Shown here piece after piece: positions 49,096-57,607 of a stretch of DNA of 64,000 nt. How positions within the stretch are numbered: the stretch's first letter is position 1; every line of letters begins with the position of its first letter. This DNA comes from Candidatus Iainarchaeum sp. (GTDB taxonomy: Archaea > Iainarchaeota > Iainarchaeia > Iainarchaeales > DTGL01), in NCBI GenBank assembly GCA_026413945.1, contig JAOAJX010000001.1, forward strand, positions 1 to 64,000. The letters run 5' to 3'. The position numbers and the translations under genes were made by a program. The notes beneath the pieces were generated by a model. It saw only the letters and a program-made list of their open reading frames with translations, did not search any database and had not been told where the DNA came from.

Positions 49096-49455
49096 TTACT
49101 TTGCATTGACTTCGCACCACTCAATTTTTTTATCTTGAACGAGCTTTTTTATTTTTCTTTCTTTATCGCTAAGTTTTGAGTCTGCAAACTTAAACTCGCA
49201 AAAGTATATACGATCTTCGCAGAAGGCAATACCATCGATGGGGGACCCTAAAAACCTAAAGTTTGCTGGATCAAAAGGGAATTCCTTACTAAATGGTAGC
49301 CATTGCTCTGCTATTAAGCCATAACGTACACTCTGTGACCTTTTGTCATAGCTTAATTCTGCTAACTTTTCTTCCAGTTGCTCATTACGTATGTAGAGAA
49401 TGATTGCAATTAAAGAAACCAAAATTAGAAGAAAAATTATAATAAATTCAATCAT
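49096..49455 (-). CDS. Membrane-anchored PD-(D/E)XK nuclease, Holliday-resolvase-related
   Basis: One N-terminal transmembrane helix (FIIIFLLILVSLIAIILYI) precedes a small soluble domain. In it GSPIDGIAF and IYFCEFKF supply the D...ExK residues of a PD-(D/E)XK nuclease, and RYGLIAEQWLPF provides a preceding helix. This matches the archaeal family annotated as endonuclease related to Holliday junction resolvase. Membrane anchoring of a DNase-type fold is unusual. It is convergent with pelA (7 bp apart) and the last of three small minus-strand genes with a CARF-like and a winged-helix protein. Confidence 0.8.
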   Translation of the reverse strand: MIEFIIIFLLILVSLIAIILYIRNEQLEEKLAELSYDKRSQSVRYGLIAEQWLPFSKEFPFDPANFRFLGSPIDGIAFCEDRIYFCEFKFADSKLSDKERKIKKLVQDKKIEWCEVNAK

Positions 49456-49489
49456 AAATTAATTATTGCTGTTATTCTTAAAAAAATAA

Positions 49490-49837
49490 TCAGTATTCCT
49501 TAAGCCCATCTCTAGTTAGTACTACTATCTTAAAACTTTTACCTGCTTCCTTAATGGCTGAGAGAAGTGCAGAATGCTCTCTTCCAGTTCCAGAGATAAG
49601 GGATATGCAAAGCTCATCTTCCGGTAATCTGTCCTTTATTTGCTCTTTCAGTGACTCAAATCCGCTTCTCGGGTTTATGAGTATCCAATCGCATTGCTTT
49701 TGTGGTTTAAAATTTTCCTTTGCGAAATCGGTACCTATTAGAACAATTTTGTCCCAATCGCTCTCTTGTATTATGCGTCCGACATGACCCCAAGTACCTT
49801 TTCCCATACCAAGGGTTGCAACAAAAACTTTACCCAT
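49490..49837 (-). CDS. Small Rossmann protein resembling a CARF domain
   Basis: The 115-residue protein alternates strand and helix: KVFVATLGMGKGTWGHVGRI, then DKIVLIGTDF, later CISLISGTGREHSALLSAI and FKIVVLTRDGL. The first strand-loop with Gly and the later S-G-T-G-R-x-H-S-x-L motif correspond in position to the two ligand-binding motifs of CARF domains (Csa3/Csx1 type), which sense cyclic oligoadenylate. No effector domain is fused. The next gene upstream encodes a winged helix, the usual Csa3 partner domain. The CARF assignment is inferred from pattern, not searched. Confidence 0.5.
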   Translation of the reverse strand: MGKVFVATLGMGKGTWGHVGRIIQESDWDKIVLIGTDFAKENFKPQKQCDWILINPRSGFESLKEQIKDRLPEDELCISLISGTGREHSALLSAIKEAGKSFKIVVLTRDGLKEY

Positions 49838-49880
49838 AGTAAAAGGTTCGCATGCAAATTCTTTAAAAGGGTTGTGATGG

Positions 49881-50252
49881 CTAAACCTTTAGCTCTTTAA
49901 GGCCTCCACGAAGTATTGCTAACCTAGTTTTATCATAGAGTTCAATGAATCTTTTGCCGAGATCTGTAAGATAATAAAAATCCTTATTTGTTGCCTTAAA
50001 CCTGCTTACAAGCCCTATTTTCTCAAGAAGTGCCAAAATTTCGAGTAGATCTTCCCTTTCAATGTAGGGAAAAACAGAGCCAAGCATTATTAGGTCTTTT
50101 GCATTCTTTAAGTATCGCAGTATTTGTATGAAAAGAGTGGAATGCAATATTGGAAACAAAACAGGATATTTCTCAATAAAATGCATTAGCTCTCTATATG
50201 AGTTCTCAACCGAATCACTTTGAACACTGCTGGAATTAGCTTCATTTTGCAT
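49881..50252 (-). CDS. Winged-helix protein
   Basis: After about 20 polar residues the sequence shows a winged-helix pattern: MHFIEKYPVLFPILHSTLFIQILRYL, PYIEREDLLEILALLEKIGLVSRF, then wing strands KDFYYLTDLGKRFIELY. It resembles archaeal MarR/ArsR-like or Csa3-type wHTH domains. I use the ATG at 50252. It lies 43 bp upstream of the CARF-like gene on the same strand, after Elp3. It probably binds DNA and may work with the CARF-like protein as a split sensor-regulator. Confidence 0.65.
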   Translation of the reverse strand: MQNEANSSSVQSDSVENSYRELMHFIEKYPVLFPILHSTLFIQILRYLKNAKDLIMLGSVFPYIEREDLLEILALLEKIGLVSRFKATNKDFYYLTDLGKRFIELYDKTRLAILRGGLKELKV

Positions 50253-50273
50253 AAATAGCAATACATACTTGAA

Positions 50274-51863
50274 CTATAAAAGTCTTTTGTAAAGGTATGG
50301 GCCATTGTTTTTATAGCCGAATTTTTTTCGGTAGTACTCTTTAACTCCCAAGCCGGAAATAACAAAAATATTTTTTCTTTCAAAATCCTCTTTAGTTATA
50401 CGCTCTGCTTCCATCACTAGTTTTGTGCCAAGGCCTTGGTGCTGTATTTCGCCGCTTATTTTTTCACCCAAGAGCAGTGGCTCACCAAGTACGCGGAGTT
50501 CCCTTATTATCGATGCTTTATCGGCTATCTCACGCCTATAGGACCTTTCAGGAATTCTAAGGCGACAATATGCATAAAGCATTTCTCTTTTTTTATCTTC
50601 AAAAGAGAGAAAAATTTCATTGCCGTTGCTTGCATAATATTCATCCCTGAAAAGTTTGGTGGCCTCTAGCGAAAGCTCTTTTCCTTGAGAAAGTTGTTTT
50701 AACTTTGCCTCTCTGCATCGTATGCATCTGCAATATAATCCTTTTTTTGCCATTTCAGCTTGTACTATCTGCCTAAGATTGCTCTTCTTTACGCCAGCCT
50801 CTATTATTTGTGCCGGTATGTCACGCTGTACTCGCATTATCCTCACCCAGTATGGCACATATCTTTTCATCTTCACTATAAGCTTTGTAGCTTTTTCAGT
50901 GTCGAGAGGAAGGTATTCACCTTTTGCATACATTTTGCTGAGCTCAGTGCCTTTTATTACAAGGCATGGATAAAGTTTGATGTTGTCAGGCATGAATTCT
51001 TCACATGAAAAAAGCCTTTTGAAATTATAAAGATCGATTTTTGGCGTTGTATATGGCAGACCTGGCATAATGTGGTAGCACACTTTTAGTCCGGCGTCTT
51101 TGAGGATGTGAGTTGCGTTAGTTACATCTTTGACTGTGTGTCCCCTTTTTATTTTGGAATATATTTCATCATCAACAATCTGTACACCGAGTTCACATCT
51201 CGTTCCGCCAAAATTAAGCATCCTATTTACATGAACTTTTTTGCAATAATCTGGCCTCGTCTCAAAGGTTATTCCAATTATTCTGCGACTTGATTTCTCA
51301 GCCATTTTTTTTGCGTCTTCCAAGGATTTTGATTTTTTACCTATTACACCATCTATTGCACCCTTTACAAAAAGTTTCTGGTATTCTATGGGTGTAGAAA
51401 GAAAAGTACCGCCCATTATTATTAGCTCAATCTTTGACGCATTATGGCCAGTCTCTACAAGTTGCTTTATCCGATCTTCAACTTGTTTTTTTGGATCAAA
51501 TTTTGCCTGCAGCGCACGCATAGTTGCTGGCTCTCTCCCTGTATAGCTTTTTGGGGTTTCTTCAAAGATTTGGCTGCTAGGGCAATATATGCAATTACCT
51601 GGGCACTTATGTGGTCTTGCCATTATTGCTATCACATTTATTCCTGATGATGATCTGATTGGTTTTTTCGTAAGAATTGATGCAATTTTTTCGCTTTTAT
51701 TAGATTTATAACGCATTATTGTTGGATTTGTAGGTATTCTATCAAGACAGTATTTTTTCGCAAGTTCGATCTTTGCTTTATTAAGCTGTGCCTTGCTCTT
51801 CAAAGAGCCCTTCTCAATGAGCTCAATTATTTCTTTGCAATATTTCTCTTCGCTTTTGTTCAT
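50274..51863 (-). CDS. elp3: Elp3: tRNA U34 carboxymethyl synthase (radical SAM + acetyltransferase)
   Basis: The enzyme makes cm5U34 in tRNA from acetyl-CoA and SAM. The radical-SAM site is CPGNCIYCPSSQ, preceded by VIAMARPHKCPG; ITFETRPDYCKK and YHIMPGLPYTTP are typical. A zinc-binding CRCIRCREA segment links to the C-terminal GNAT domain (HQGLGTKLVMEAERITKED). The length of 529 aa is normal for archaea. Its ATG overlaps the stop of the secreted-protein gene by one base. Other Elongator subunits are absent, as usual in archaea. Confidence 0.96.
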   Translation of the reverse strand: MNKSEEKYCKEIIELIEKGSLKSKAQLNKAKIELAKKYCLDRIPTNPTIMRYKSNKSEKIASILTKKPIRSSSGINVIAIMARPHKCPGNCIYCPSSQIFEETPKSYTGREPATMRALQAKFDPKKQVEDRIKQLVETGHNASKIELIIMGGTFLSTPIEYQKLFVKGAIDGVIGKKSKSLEDAKKMAEKSSRRIIGITFETRPDYCKKVHVNRMLNFGGTRCELGVQIVDDEIYSKIKRGHTVKDVTNATHILKDAGLKVCYHIMPGLPYTTPKIDLYNFKRLFSCEEFMPDNIKLYPCLVIKGTELSKMYAKGEYLPLDTEKATKLIVKMKRYVPYWVRIMRVQRDIPAQIIEAGVKKSNLRQIVQAEMAKKGLYCRCIRCREAKLKQLSQGKELSLEATKLFRDEYYASNGNEIFLSFEDKKREMLYAYCRLRIPERSYRREIADKASIIRELRVLGEPLLLGEKISGEIQHQGLGTKLVMEAERITKEDFERKNIFVISGLGVKEYYRKKFGYKNNGPYLYKRLL

Positions 51864-52642
51864 TAAGATCGTATTAAAAAGGAGCCCAAAAGGGAATTTA
51901 AAAGATACCCTGGAAGCAAAGAAATCGAAAAGAAAGGCATTGAGTATATGGCAGTTGTATATTTTGCACCCAATGCAGGGGCTACTTTCATTGTTGCCTC
52001 TGCTTGGGAAAAAATGGTTCCTGATAAGGCTGATTTCGTTGTAAAGGTAAACCTTTTGTAGCCTGGGGTAAAAGCATTTACTTTAAGTGTGATTGTCTTG
52101 GAGCTTTTAGGTGCTAAAGAAATCCTTTGTGTTGAAAACCATGTCTCTGGCAAAGAGCTTGTTATCTCAACAGTATGCTCAGCTAAGCTCTCATTGGTAA
52201 TTACCAGCTCAAATTCAGGCCCACTATTTACATTGCAATCTATGTGCGAAACATTCAAACCAGCTTTAATTAGGTCATTGCGGACATAGACTGCAAGATT
52301 AAATGATTCTTCAACACCTGTTTGCCCATCTTTCAAGGTTATTTCAGTATTATTTACCGTTGGTATTTTTTCATGAAGAGGGACTGTTAGAACCAATCTT
52401 ATTGTCTTATCTATAACTTGTGCATTATTGGGCCAAGCGCTTTTTACTGTTATGTAATCCCAATGCGAATTTGGGCTTTTCCTGTCGAATATAAAAACAA
52501 CGTTTTCGCCTGGCTGTGCATATTTTGCCTCATAGAGACCATTTTTTTCTAACACTGCTTCGTATGGGCTATTCACTATTACACTTGCGGCCACATCAAG
52601 GCACAAGAATAGCAAAAATGCAAAAATAACCTTTTTTAACAT
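51863..52642 (-). CDS. Secreted/membrane-anchored beta-sandwich protein, unknown function
   Basis: A Sec-type signal peptide (KKVIFAFLLFLCLDVAASV) is followed by beta-rich segments resembling Ig/NEW3-like extracellular domains (FELVITNESLAEHTVEITSSLPETWFSTQRISLAPKSSKTITLKV). A C-terminal hydrophobic stretch (FFSISLLPGYLLNSLLG) probably anchors it. NEW3-like domains are common in archaeal S-layer-associated proteins. It is translationally linked to elp3 (TAATG). No enzymatic residues are evident. Confidence 0.7.
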   Translation of the reverse strand: MLKKVIFAFLLFLCLDVAASVIVNSPYEAVLEKNGLYEAKYAQPGENVVFIFDRKSPNSHWDYITVKSAWPNNAQVIDKTIRLVLTVPLHEKIPTVNNTEITLKDGQTGVEESFNLAVYVRNDLIKAGLNVSHIDCNVNSGPEFELVITNESLAEHTVEITSSLPETWFSTQRISLAPKSSKTITLKVNAFTPGYKRFTFTTKSALSGTIFSQAEATMKVAPALGAKYTTAIYSMPFFSISLLPGYLLNSLLGSFLIRS

Positions 52643-52696
52643 TTAAACCACATAAGATTATAGGACGCAAAGAAAAAAATACTTAATGGTGATCTC

Positions 52697-53332
52697 TTGA
52701 GAATACTTGCGCTGAGTGATATACATCAGAGAGAAGAAAACCTGCTCTCCATTCTCAATGAAGTTCAAAAAATTAAATTAGACTTGGCAGTCATAGCTGG
52801 GGATTTGACAAATTATGGCAACGGCACTGATTCAGCCAAAATCATTGAAGCCATAAAAACGCCAAAAATATTTGCTGTTCCTGGAAACCTTGATGGAAAA
52901 GCAGTATTGGACTATCTTGAGGAAAGAAACATGTCACTGCACAATAGAAAAGCCCATTATAATGGCTTTGAATTCTGTGGGTTTGGAGGCGGCCTTTTAG
53001 GCAAAACCGGTGAATTGCTTTCATCAGAGCTTGAAATAGAAGAATGCTTGGGAAAAATAGTAACTAAGGGCAGCATACTTGTGACGCACCTGCCACCAAA
53101 AGATACGCCTCTGGATTTTACAGAGGATGAACACATAGGCAGCTCAGCAATCAAAAAAGTAATTTTAGAGAATAAGCCTTTCATGCATATATGCGGCCAC
53201 GCACATAATGCACACGGCAGAATCAAATTAGGAGAAACCATATGCATAAATGTTGCCTCGGTAAAGGATGGCTTCGCGAGCGTCATTGAAATAATGGGAA
53301 GAACAGTGCGCATCAAGAGGATATCAGTATGA
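52697..53332 (+). CDS. Calcineurin-like metallophosphoesterase (YfcE/MJ0936 type)
   Basis: All five blocks of the superfamily are visible: LSDIHQRE, VIAGDLTNYG, VPGNLDGK, LVTHLPPKD and CGHAHNAHG. At 211 aa it is a small phosphodiesterase-type enzyme, not Mre11, which is larger and has extra domains. The start is TTG with GGTGAT just before it. It overlaps the Taw3 gene by 4 bp. The substrate is unknown. Confidence 0.9.
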   Translation: MRILALSDIHQREENLLSILNEVQKIKLDLAVIAGDLTNYGNGTDSAKIIEAIKTPKIFAVPGNLDGKAVLDYLEERNMSLHNRKAHYNGFEFCGFGGGLLGKTGELLSSELEIEECLGKIVTKGSILVTHLPPKDTPLDFTEDEHIGSSAIKKVILENKPFMHICGHAHNAHGRIKLGETICINVASVKDGFASVIEIMGRTVRIKRISV

Positions 53333-53919
53333 GCGAAAAAACCACAAGGTTTGATATGGTGAAGGCGCGGCATAAAAGACGATTAGATGATGCAATAAAA
53401 AATGGTGAGGCTGATGAGCTTATATGTGGCCTTTGCAAATTAATCAACAGCAAAAAAAATTTTTTTACATCCTCAAGTTGTAGTGGTAGAATAATCCTTC
53501 TTGGAATCAAAGGCACTGGTAAAAAAAACGCTTATTTTCATAGGAAGTGGCACTCAAAAGTGAATTTTGCTGAGGTTTGGAGTGCTTTGAGCGAAAAAAC
53601 AAAGGGCACGATTTGGTTCAAAATGGAGTCATTCATAATTCATATTGGCGCATTAAATAAAAATGACGCATTGAAGGTGCTTGAAATAAAGAACAAGGCC
53701 GGTATAAAGAGAGGTGGCATAATATCAATGAAACCCGGCAAAATAATTGTGGAACTAATAGGGACAGAGGATATAGCAATACCTGTAAAAGTTGGCAGTA
53801 AGATCATTGTTAGTGAGAGCTTTATGCACGAAGCAGTAAACCAAGCTAACAAAAAAATGGAAGAGAACTTAAAGCGCCTCAAAGTTTTTGAAAGCGCTGT
53901 TAAAGGTGGGCTTAAATAG
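53329..53919 (+). CDS. taw3: tRNA-Phe wybutosine-pathway methyltransferase Taw3/TYW3
   Basis: The enzyme N4-methylates the tricyclic base at G37 of tRNA-Phe. The family signature SSCSGRI follows the N-terminal FDMVKARHKRRLDDAI. WFKMESFIIHIGA and AGIKRGGIISMKPGKIIVELIGTE are the conserved middle and C-terminal blocks. The length (196 aa) is typical. The ATG overlaps the phosphoesterase stop. Taw1 and Taw2 are not in the window. Confidence 0.92.
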   Translation: MSEKTTRFDMVKARHKRRLDDAIKNGEADELICGLCKLINSKKNFFTSSSCSGRIILLGIKGTGKKNAYFHRKWHSKVNFAEVWSALSEKTKGTIWFKMESFIIHIGALNKNDALKVLEIKNKAGIKRGGIISMKPGKIIVELIGTEDIAIPVKVGSKIIVSESFMHEAVNQANKKMEENLKRLKVFESAVKGGLK

Positions 53920-53927
53920 GTTTTGGT

Positions 53928-54455
53928 ATGAGGGTTTTCATTGCAGTAAACATACCTGAGAATGTGAAAGAAGAGCTTTGGCAGAAATTCTCCGGAAAAC
54001 TTAGAAGAAAAGGAATTAAAGTTGTGGAGAGAGAAAACCTGCATATAACTTTGCTTTTTTTGGGAGAAGTACCAGAGAATTATGGAGAAATGATAAAAGC
54101 TAAACTTATGCCGTTGAGAGAGTTTGGAAAGTTTGAGTTATCATTTGGTGAGATCGGCTACTTTGAGCCAAGAGTGCTTTGGATTGGTTTTTCCTGTGGC
54201 GAAGAGAAGCTAAAGGCCTTACATAAAGAGATTTGCTATCTTTTAGGGCTTGTTGAAGAGCGCTTTTCAGCCCATCTTACAATTGCTAGAAATAAAAATC
54301 TAAATGCAAGAGATTTTTGGAACTTGGTTGAGGAGTGTAGAAAAGAAAGGATATGTGCCTCTTTTGTTGTTTCCAGCATAGATATTATGAAATCTACTTT
54401 AACAAAAGCAGGGCCGATTTATGAGAAGATAGGTGAAGTCAGGTTTAATGCTTGA
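53928..54455 (+). CDS. thpR: RNA 2',3'-cyclic phosphodiesterase ThpR (LigT)
   Basis: This 2H-phosphoesterase has both histidine motifs: HITLLFLGEV and HLTIARN. The N-terminus RVFIAVNIPENVKEEL is characteristic. It hydrolyses 2',3'-cyclic phosphates on RNA ends such as those left after tRNA intron cleavage. It is co-directional with taw3 (8 bp gap), and its 3' end overlaps the convergent secretion ATPase by 11 bp. The two intron-containing tRNAs in the window fit its presumed role. Confidence 0.94.
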   Translation: MRVFIAVNIPENVKEELWQKFSGKLRRKGIKVVERENLHITLLFLGEVPENYGEMIKAKLMPLREFGKFELSFGEIGYFEPRVLWIGFSCGEEKLKALHKEICYLLGLVEERFSAHLTIARNKNLNARDFWNLVEECRKERICASFVVSSIDIMKSTLTKAGPIYEKIGEVRFNA

Positions 54456-56007
54456 ATACTTTATCAAGTACTCCCTTTGGGTCTGTGTAGTATTGGTTTA
54501 TTATATCTTGAACTTCAGCCCATTTATTTATCTTATTTGCTAGCATCCATTCAAGAACATGTTGCCGTATTTCAACCTCTTGCATTATTTCGCTTTTAGT
54601 AAGACCAGTCGCTTCAGCAAACTTATCGAGCAATCTTGAAGGCACATCTGTTTTGTCAATAGTATCTTTGCGTTTATTCCATTCATATACATTGCTTAGT
54701 AATATTTTTTCTTCCATGTGCTCTATTTCCGCAACCTCACGAACACGCCTTATCAAACCATGTTGCTTTGTATAAACTTTAAACATAATAACGCTAATAT
54801 CAAGTAGAGGTATCATATTTAGTGGAACGTTCATTGGAGCTGACTTGAGTCGCAAAATCATTTCTCTTGCTGTATTAGAGTGCAGCGTGCCCAAAAGCCC
54901 TTTGTGACCAGTGTCCATAGCAACAAACATTGTTTGGGCTTCTTCGCCACGAACTTCACCAACAATTAGCCTATCTGGCCTCATACGAAGAGCATTTTTA
55001 AGCAAATCATCCATTGAGACTTCACCAAGGTTCATTATTTTGGGCCTTGATTCAAGTTGTATTATGTTCTCTCTCTCCCCAAGATCTAACTCAAGTGTGT
55101 CCTCTATGCATATTATGCGCTCCTCAGGTCTTATGAACGAACAAAGGGCATTAAGCAGTGTTGTTTTACCTGACCCTGCTCCACCACTTATTATCATATT
55201 TGCTGGGCTTAAGCGTATTCCCTCAACTGCTAACCATAAGAAAGCTGCAACTTCTGGACTAAGCGTTCTTTTTTCTATAAGCTCTATTATCGATATTGGA
55301 TTTTTATTGAATTTTCTTATTGTGAGTGTATAACCAAAAGGTGTGACACTTTTAAAAGTAGCATTCACTCTGGAGCCGCCTGGAAGTCGTGCATCCAAAA
55401 GCGGGTGCTCCTCATCGAAGGCCTTGCCAATTGTTCCAGCTATTCTGCTTATCAGCCTATACAAAGTTTGCTCTGTTTCAATTATAACATTTGTTTTGCA
55501 AGTGCCATACTTTTTATGGAATACAAAAACCGGCTTTCCTTTACCATTGATCATTATTTCCTCAAGGTTTTCATCTTCCATAAAAGGCTCGAGGAAACTG
55601 TAGCCAACGGAATCACCCAAAATTCTTGAGATTATTTCTTCTTTCTTTTCGATATCGGGAAAAAATTCGTTGAAGAGTTTTAACATTGCTTTTTGCAGCT
55701 CTTTATAAGTTTCATCAGAAGGCAGCTTGGTAAGCAGTTGGTTAACTTCTATTGTTTGCACAATTTCCCTGTTAAAGCGCTCTGCAAAATCTTCTGCGCT
55801 TTCTATTGGCATAACTGCACTTAGTTCCTCGATTGAATATGAGCGCTTGACTGCGCTGGACAAAAAATCGATAAAGCGTTGTTGCTCATTCGTGAACATA
55901 TTTGTCTTAACGGAATATAATTTGTAAGGAAACCCGTTGTAAATGGTCACCTGGCCGTATGACTCAATGAGTTCATCTTTGCTTGTAGAGGCCTTTTTTT
56001 CTTGCAT
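54445..56007 (-). CDS. Second type II/IV secretion ATPase, orphan
   Basis: The secretion-ATPase core is complete: LPGGSRVNATF, Walker A SGGAGSGKTT, IICIEDTLEL, Walker B region MRPDRLIVGEVRGEEAQ and GHKGLLGTLHSN. The N-terminal 130 residues are helical and differ from those of the 15807-17807 paralogue, lacking its charged linker. No platform or pilin gene lies beside it; it stands between thpR and cca. It may power the second pilin-like cluster, act as a retraction/regulatory motor, or belong to a system outside the window. The start is the ATG at 56007. Confidence 0.9.
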   Translation of the reverse strand: MQEKKASTSKDELIESYGQVTIYNGFPYKLYSVKTNMFTNEQQRFIDFLSSAVKRSYSIEELSAVMPIESAEDFAERFNREIVQTIEVNQLLTKLPSDETYKELQKAMLKLFNEFFPDIEKKEEIISRILGDSVGYSFLEPFMEDENLEEIMINGKGKPVFVFHKKYGTCKTNVIIETEQTLYRLISRIAGTIGKAFDEEHPLLDARLPGGSRVNATFKSVTPFGYTLTIRKFNKNPISIIELIEKRTLSPEVAAFLWLAVEGIRLSPANMIISGGAGSGKTTLLNALCSFIRPEERIICIEDTLELDLGERENIIQLESRPKIMNLGEVSMDDLLKNALRMRPDRLIVGEVRGEEAQTMFVAMDTGHKGLLGTLHSNTAREMILRLKSAPMNVPLNMIPLLDISVIMFKVYTKQHGLIRRVREVAEIEHMEEKILLSNVYEWNKRKDTIDKTDVPSRLLDKFAEATGLTKSEIMQEVEIRQHVLEWMLANKINKWAEVQDIINQYYTDPKGVLDKVFKH

Positions 56008-56072
56008 CACATCACTTTAAATTTCCAAATATAATTAAAAGGTTTTCAATATTAAAAGGTTACTGTGGTTGT

Positions 56073-57437
56073 ATGGACGGAAAAATAGAAAAGATAATCG
56101 AGAGAGTTTCAAGTAAAATCACTCCAAATGAAGAGGAAAAGAATAAAGAGCTTGAAGTAGTTAGAAAGATGATAAAAAGAATTTCTGGCCTTAGAGAAGA
56201 TGTAAAGGCTTTACTTTGCGGTTCTTTAGCGAGAGATACACACTTAAAAGGAGAGAGAGACCTTGACATATTTGTGCTTTTCAATAAACATATGCCAAAA
56301 GAAGAGTTTGAAAAAGAGGGTATAAAAATTGGGCTCGAAGCTCTTGCTGGTTACGAGCATTGGTTAGAATATAGTGAACATCCCTATGTCAAAGGCATAG
56401 TTGATGGTTATGAAGTTGAGATTGTTCCTTGTTATAAGGTAGATGCTGCATGTGAGCTTAAGAGTTCTGTGGATAGATCACCTTTTCATGCAAAGTTCTT
56501 GAAGAGAAAGTTAAAGCCTGAACAAAAAAAAGAAGCACGTCTCTTGAAAGCTTTTATGAAAGGAGTTGGCTGTTATGGCGCAGACATATCTACAGAGGGC
56601 TTTTCAGGATATCTTACAGAGCTATTAATATTAAAGTACGGAGATTTTATAAGCTGTGTAAAAGCAGCATCTAATTGGAGGCCTGGCATAAAAGTGGCAC
56701 TAGAAGAAAGGCATTCGCGGAAGTGTAAAGCGATTGGCAATCTTGTCTTTCCAGATCCGACAGATCCGAAAAGGAACGTTGCCTCAGCTGTGAGTTTAGA
56801 GCAATTTGCAAGGTTTGTTGCTGCAAGCAAATCATTTCTTAAAAAACCTTCAGAAAAATTCTTTTTTGGTCAGAAAAAGCAAAAAGTAAGCAAAGCTGAT
56901 GCCTTAAGAAAACTAAAGAAGCATAACTTGGTAGTTGTTAAAATATGCCTCAAATCACTTGAAGGACATGACACGATACTTGGGCAAATGAAAAGGTTCA
57001 AAAACCTGGTGTCTGGCTGGCTAAAAAGAAATGGTTTTATGGTATTGAATGAAGAGATAATCAACTTAGAAAATACAGTATACTGTGCAATTGAAGTTGA
57101 AGAAAAAAAGCTGGGCAAATTCAAGAAGATTGTGGGGCCACCAGTGTTTGATGAAAAAAATGTAGCAGCCTTCCTCAAAAAGCACAAAAAAATTGTTTCT
57201 GGTCCAAGGATAGAGAATGATCGCGTGGTTATTGTTGAGGAAGCCAAGGGAAGAATAGATTACCTCGTAGCAAAAGAGGTTGTTGATTTTCTTTCAAAAA
57301 GAGGCAAAGAACCGCTAAAATCGCTCTTGAAAAGCGCAAAAGTGCTTGAGGGAAAAACACTTATCAGGGAGTTGGAAAAAAGCAACTTCAGGGAAGCGCT
57401 ACTTGAGTTTGTCATTGGCAAAGAGGTTTTCTTTTAG
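56073..57437 (+). CDS. cca: CCA-adding tRNA nucleotidyltransferase, class I (archaeal)
   Basis: The enzyme adds CCA to tRNA 3' ends. The nucleotidyltransferase signature is LLCGSLARDTHLKGERDLDIFVLF, with a further catalytic acid in GYEVEIVPCYKVD. The central domain (FSGYLTELLILKYGDF) and the tail-like alpha/beta domain of archaeal class I enzymes follow. The length is 454 aa. It is followed by tRNA-Arg on the opposite strand; none of the four tRNA genes here encodes CCA, so the enzyme is essential for them. Confidence 0.95.
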   Translation: MDGKIEKIIERVSSKITPNEEEKNKELEVVRKMIKRISGLREDVKALLCGSLARDTHLKGERDLDIFVLFNKHMPKEEFEKEGIKIGLEALAGYEHWLEYSEHPYVKGIVDGYEVEIVPCYKVDAACELKSSVDRSPFHAKFLKRKLKPEQKKEARLLKAFMKGVGCYGADISTEGFSGYLTELLILKYGDFISCVKAASNWRPGIKVALEERHSRKCKAIGNLVFPDPTDPKRNVASAVSLEQFARFVAASKSFLKKPSEKFFFGQKKQKVSKADALRKLKKHNLVVVKICLKSLEGHDTILGQMKRFKNLVSGWLKRNGFMVLNEEIINLENTVYCAIEVEEKKLGKFKKIVGPPVFDEKNVAAFLKKHKKIVSGPRIENDRVVIVEEAKGRIDYLVAKEVVDFLSKRGKEPLKSLLKSAKVLEGKTLIRELEKSNFREALLEFVIGKEVFF

Positions 57438-57449
57438 TTTTATTTTTTA

Positions 57450-57544
57450 TGGCCCCGGGGGGGTTCGAACCCTCAACCTGCCGGTATCTTCAAATTAAAG
57501 GAGCTTCCGAAGCCGGCTGCTCTATCCTATTGAGCTACGGGGCC
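57450..57544 (-). tRNA. tRNA-Arg(TCG) with 21-nt intron
   Basis: The acceptor is GGCCCCG/CGGGGCC, discriminator A. Anticodon stem GCCGG/CCGGC encloses 28 nt; removing 21 nt after position 37 leaves CTTCGGA, anticodon TCG. CTTC pairs with GAAG near the intron 3' end, and 3-nt bulges GGA and ATA flank it, as in a bulge-helix-bulge site. The T stem GAGGG/CCCCC has one A-C mismatch. CCA is not encoded. Confidence 0.92.
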
Positions 57545-57607
57545 TGTCGAACTATTTAAAAATATAGTGTTAAAAGAATTAATAATTACTGCTACTTAGG
57601 TGAAAAT

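Noticed and set aside
52697-53332. Phosphoesterase as the missing Mre11 partner of Rad50
   Set aside because: At 211 aa it has only the minimal YfcE-like core and lacks Mre11's capping and Rad50-binding parts; it is linked to taw3 instead.
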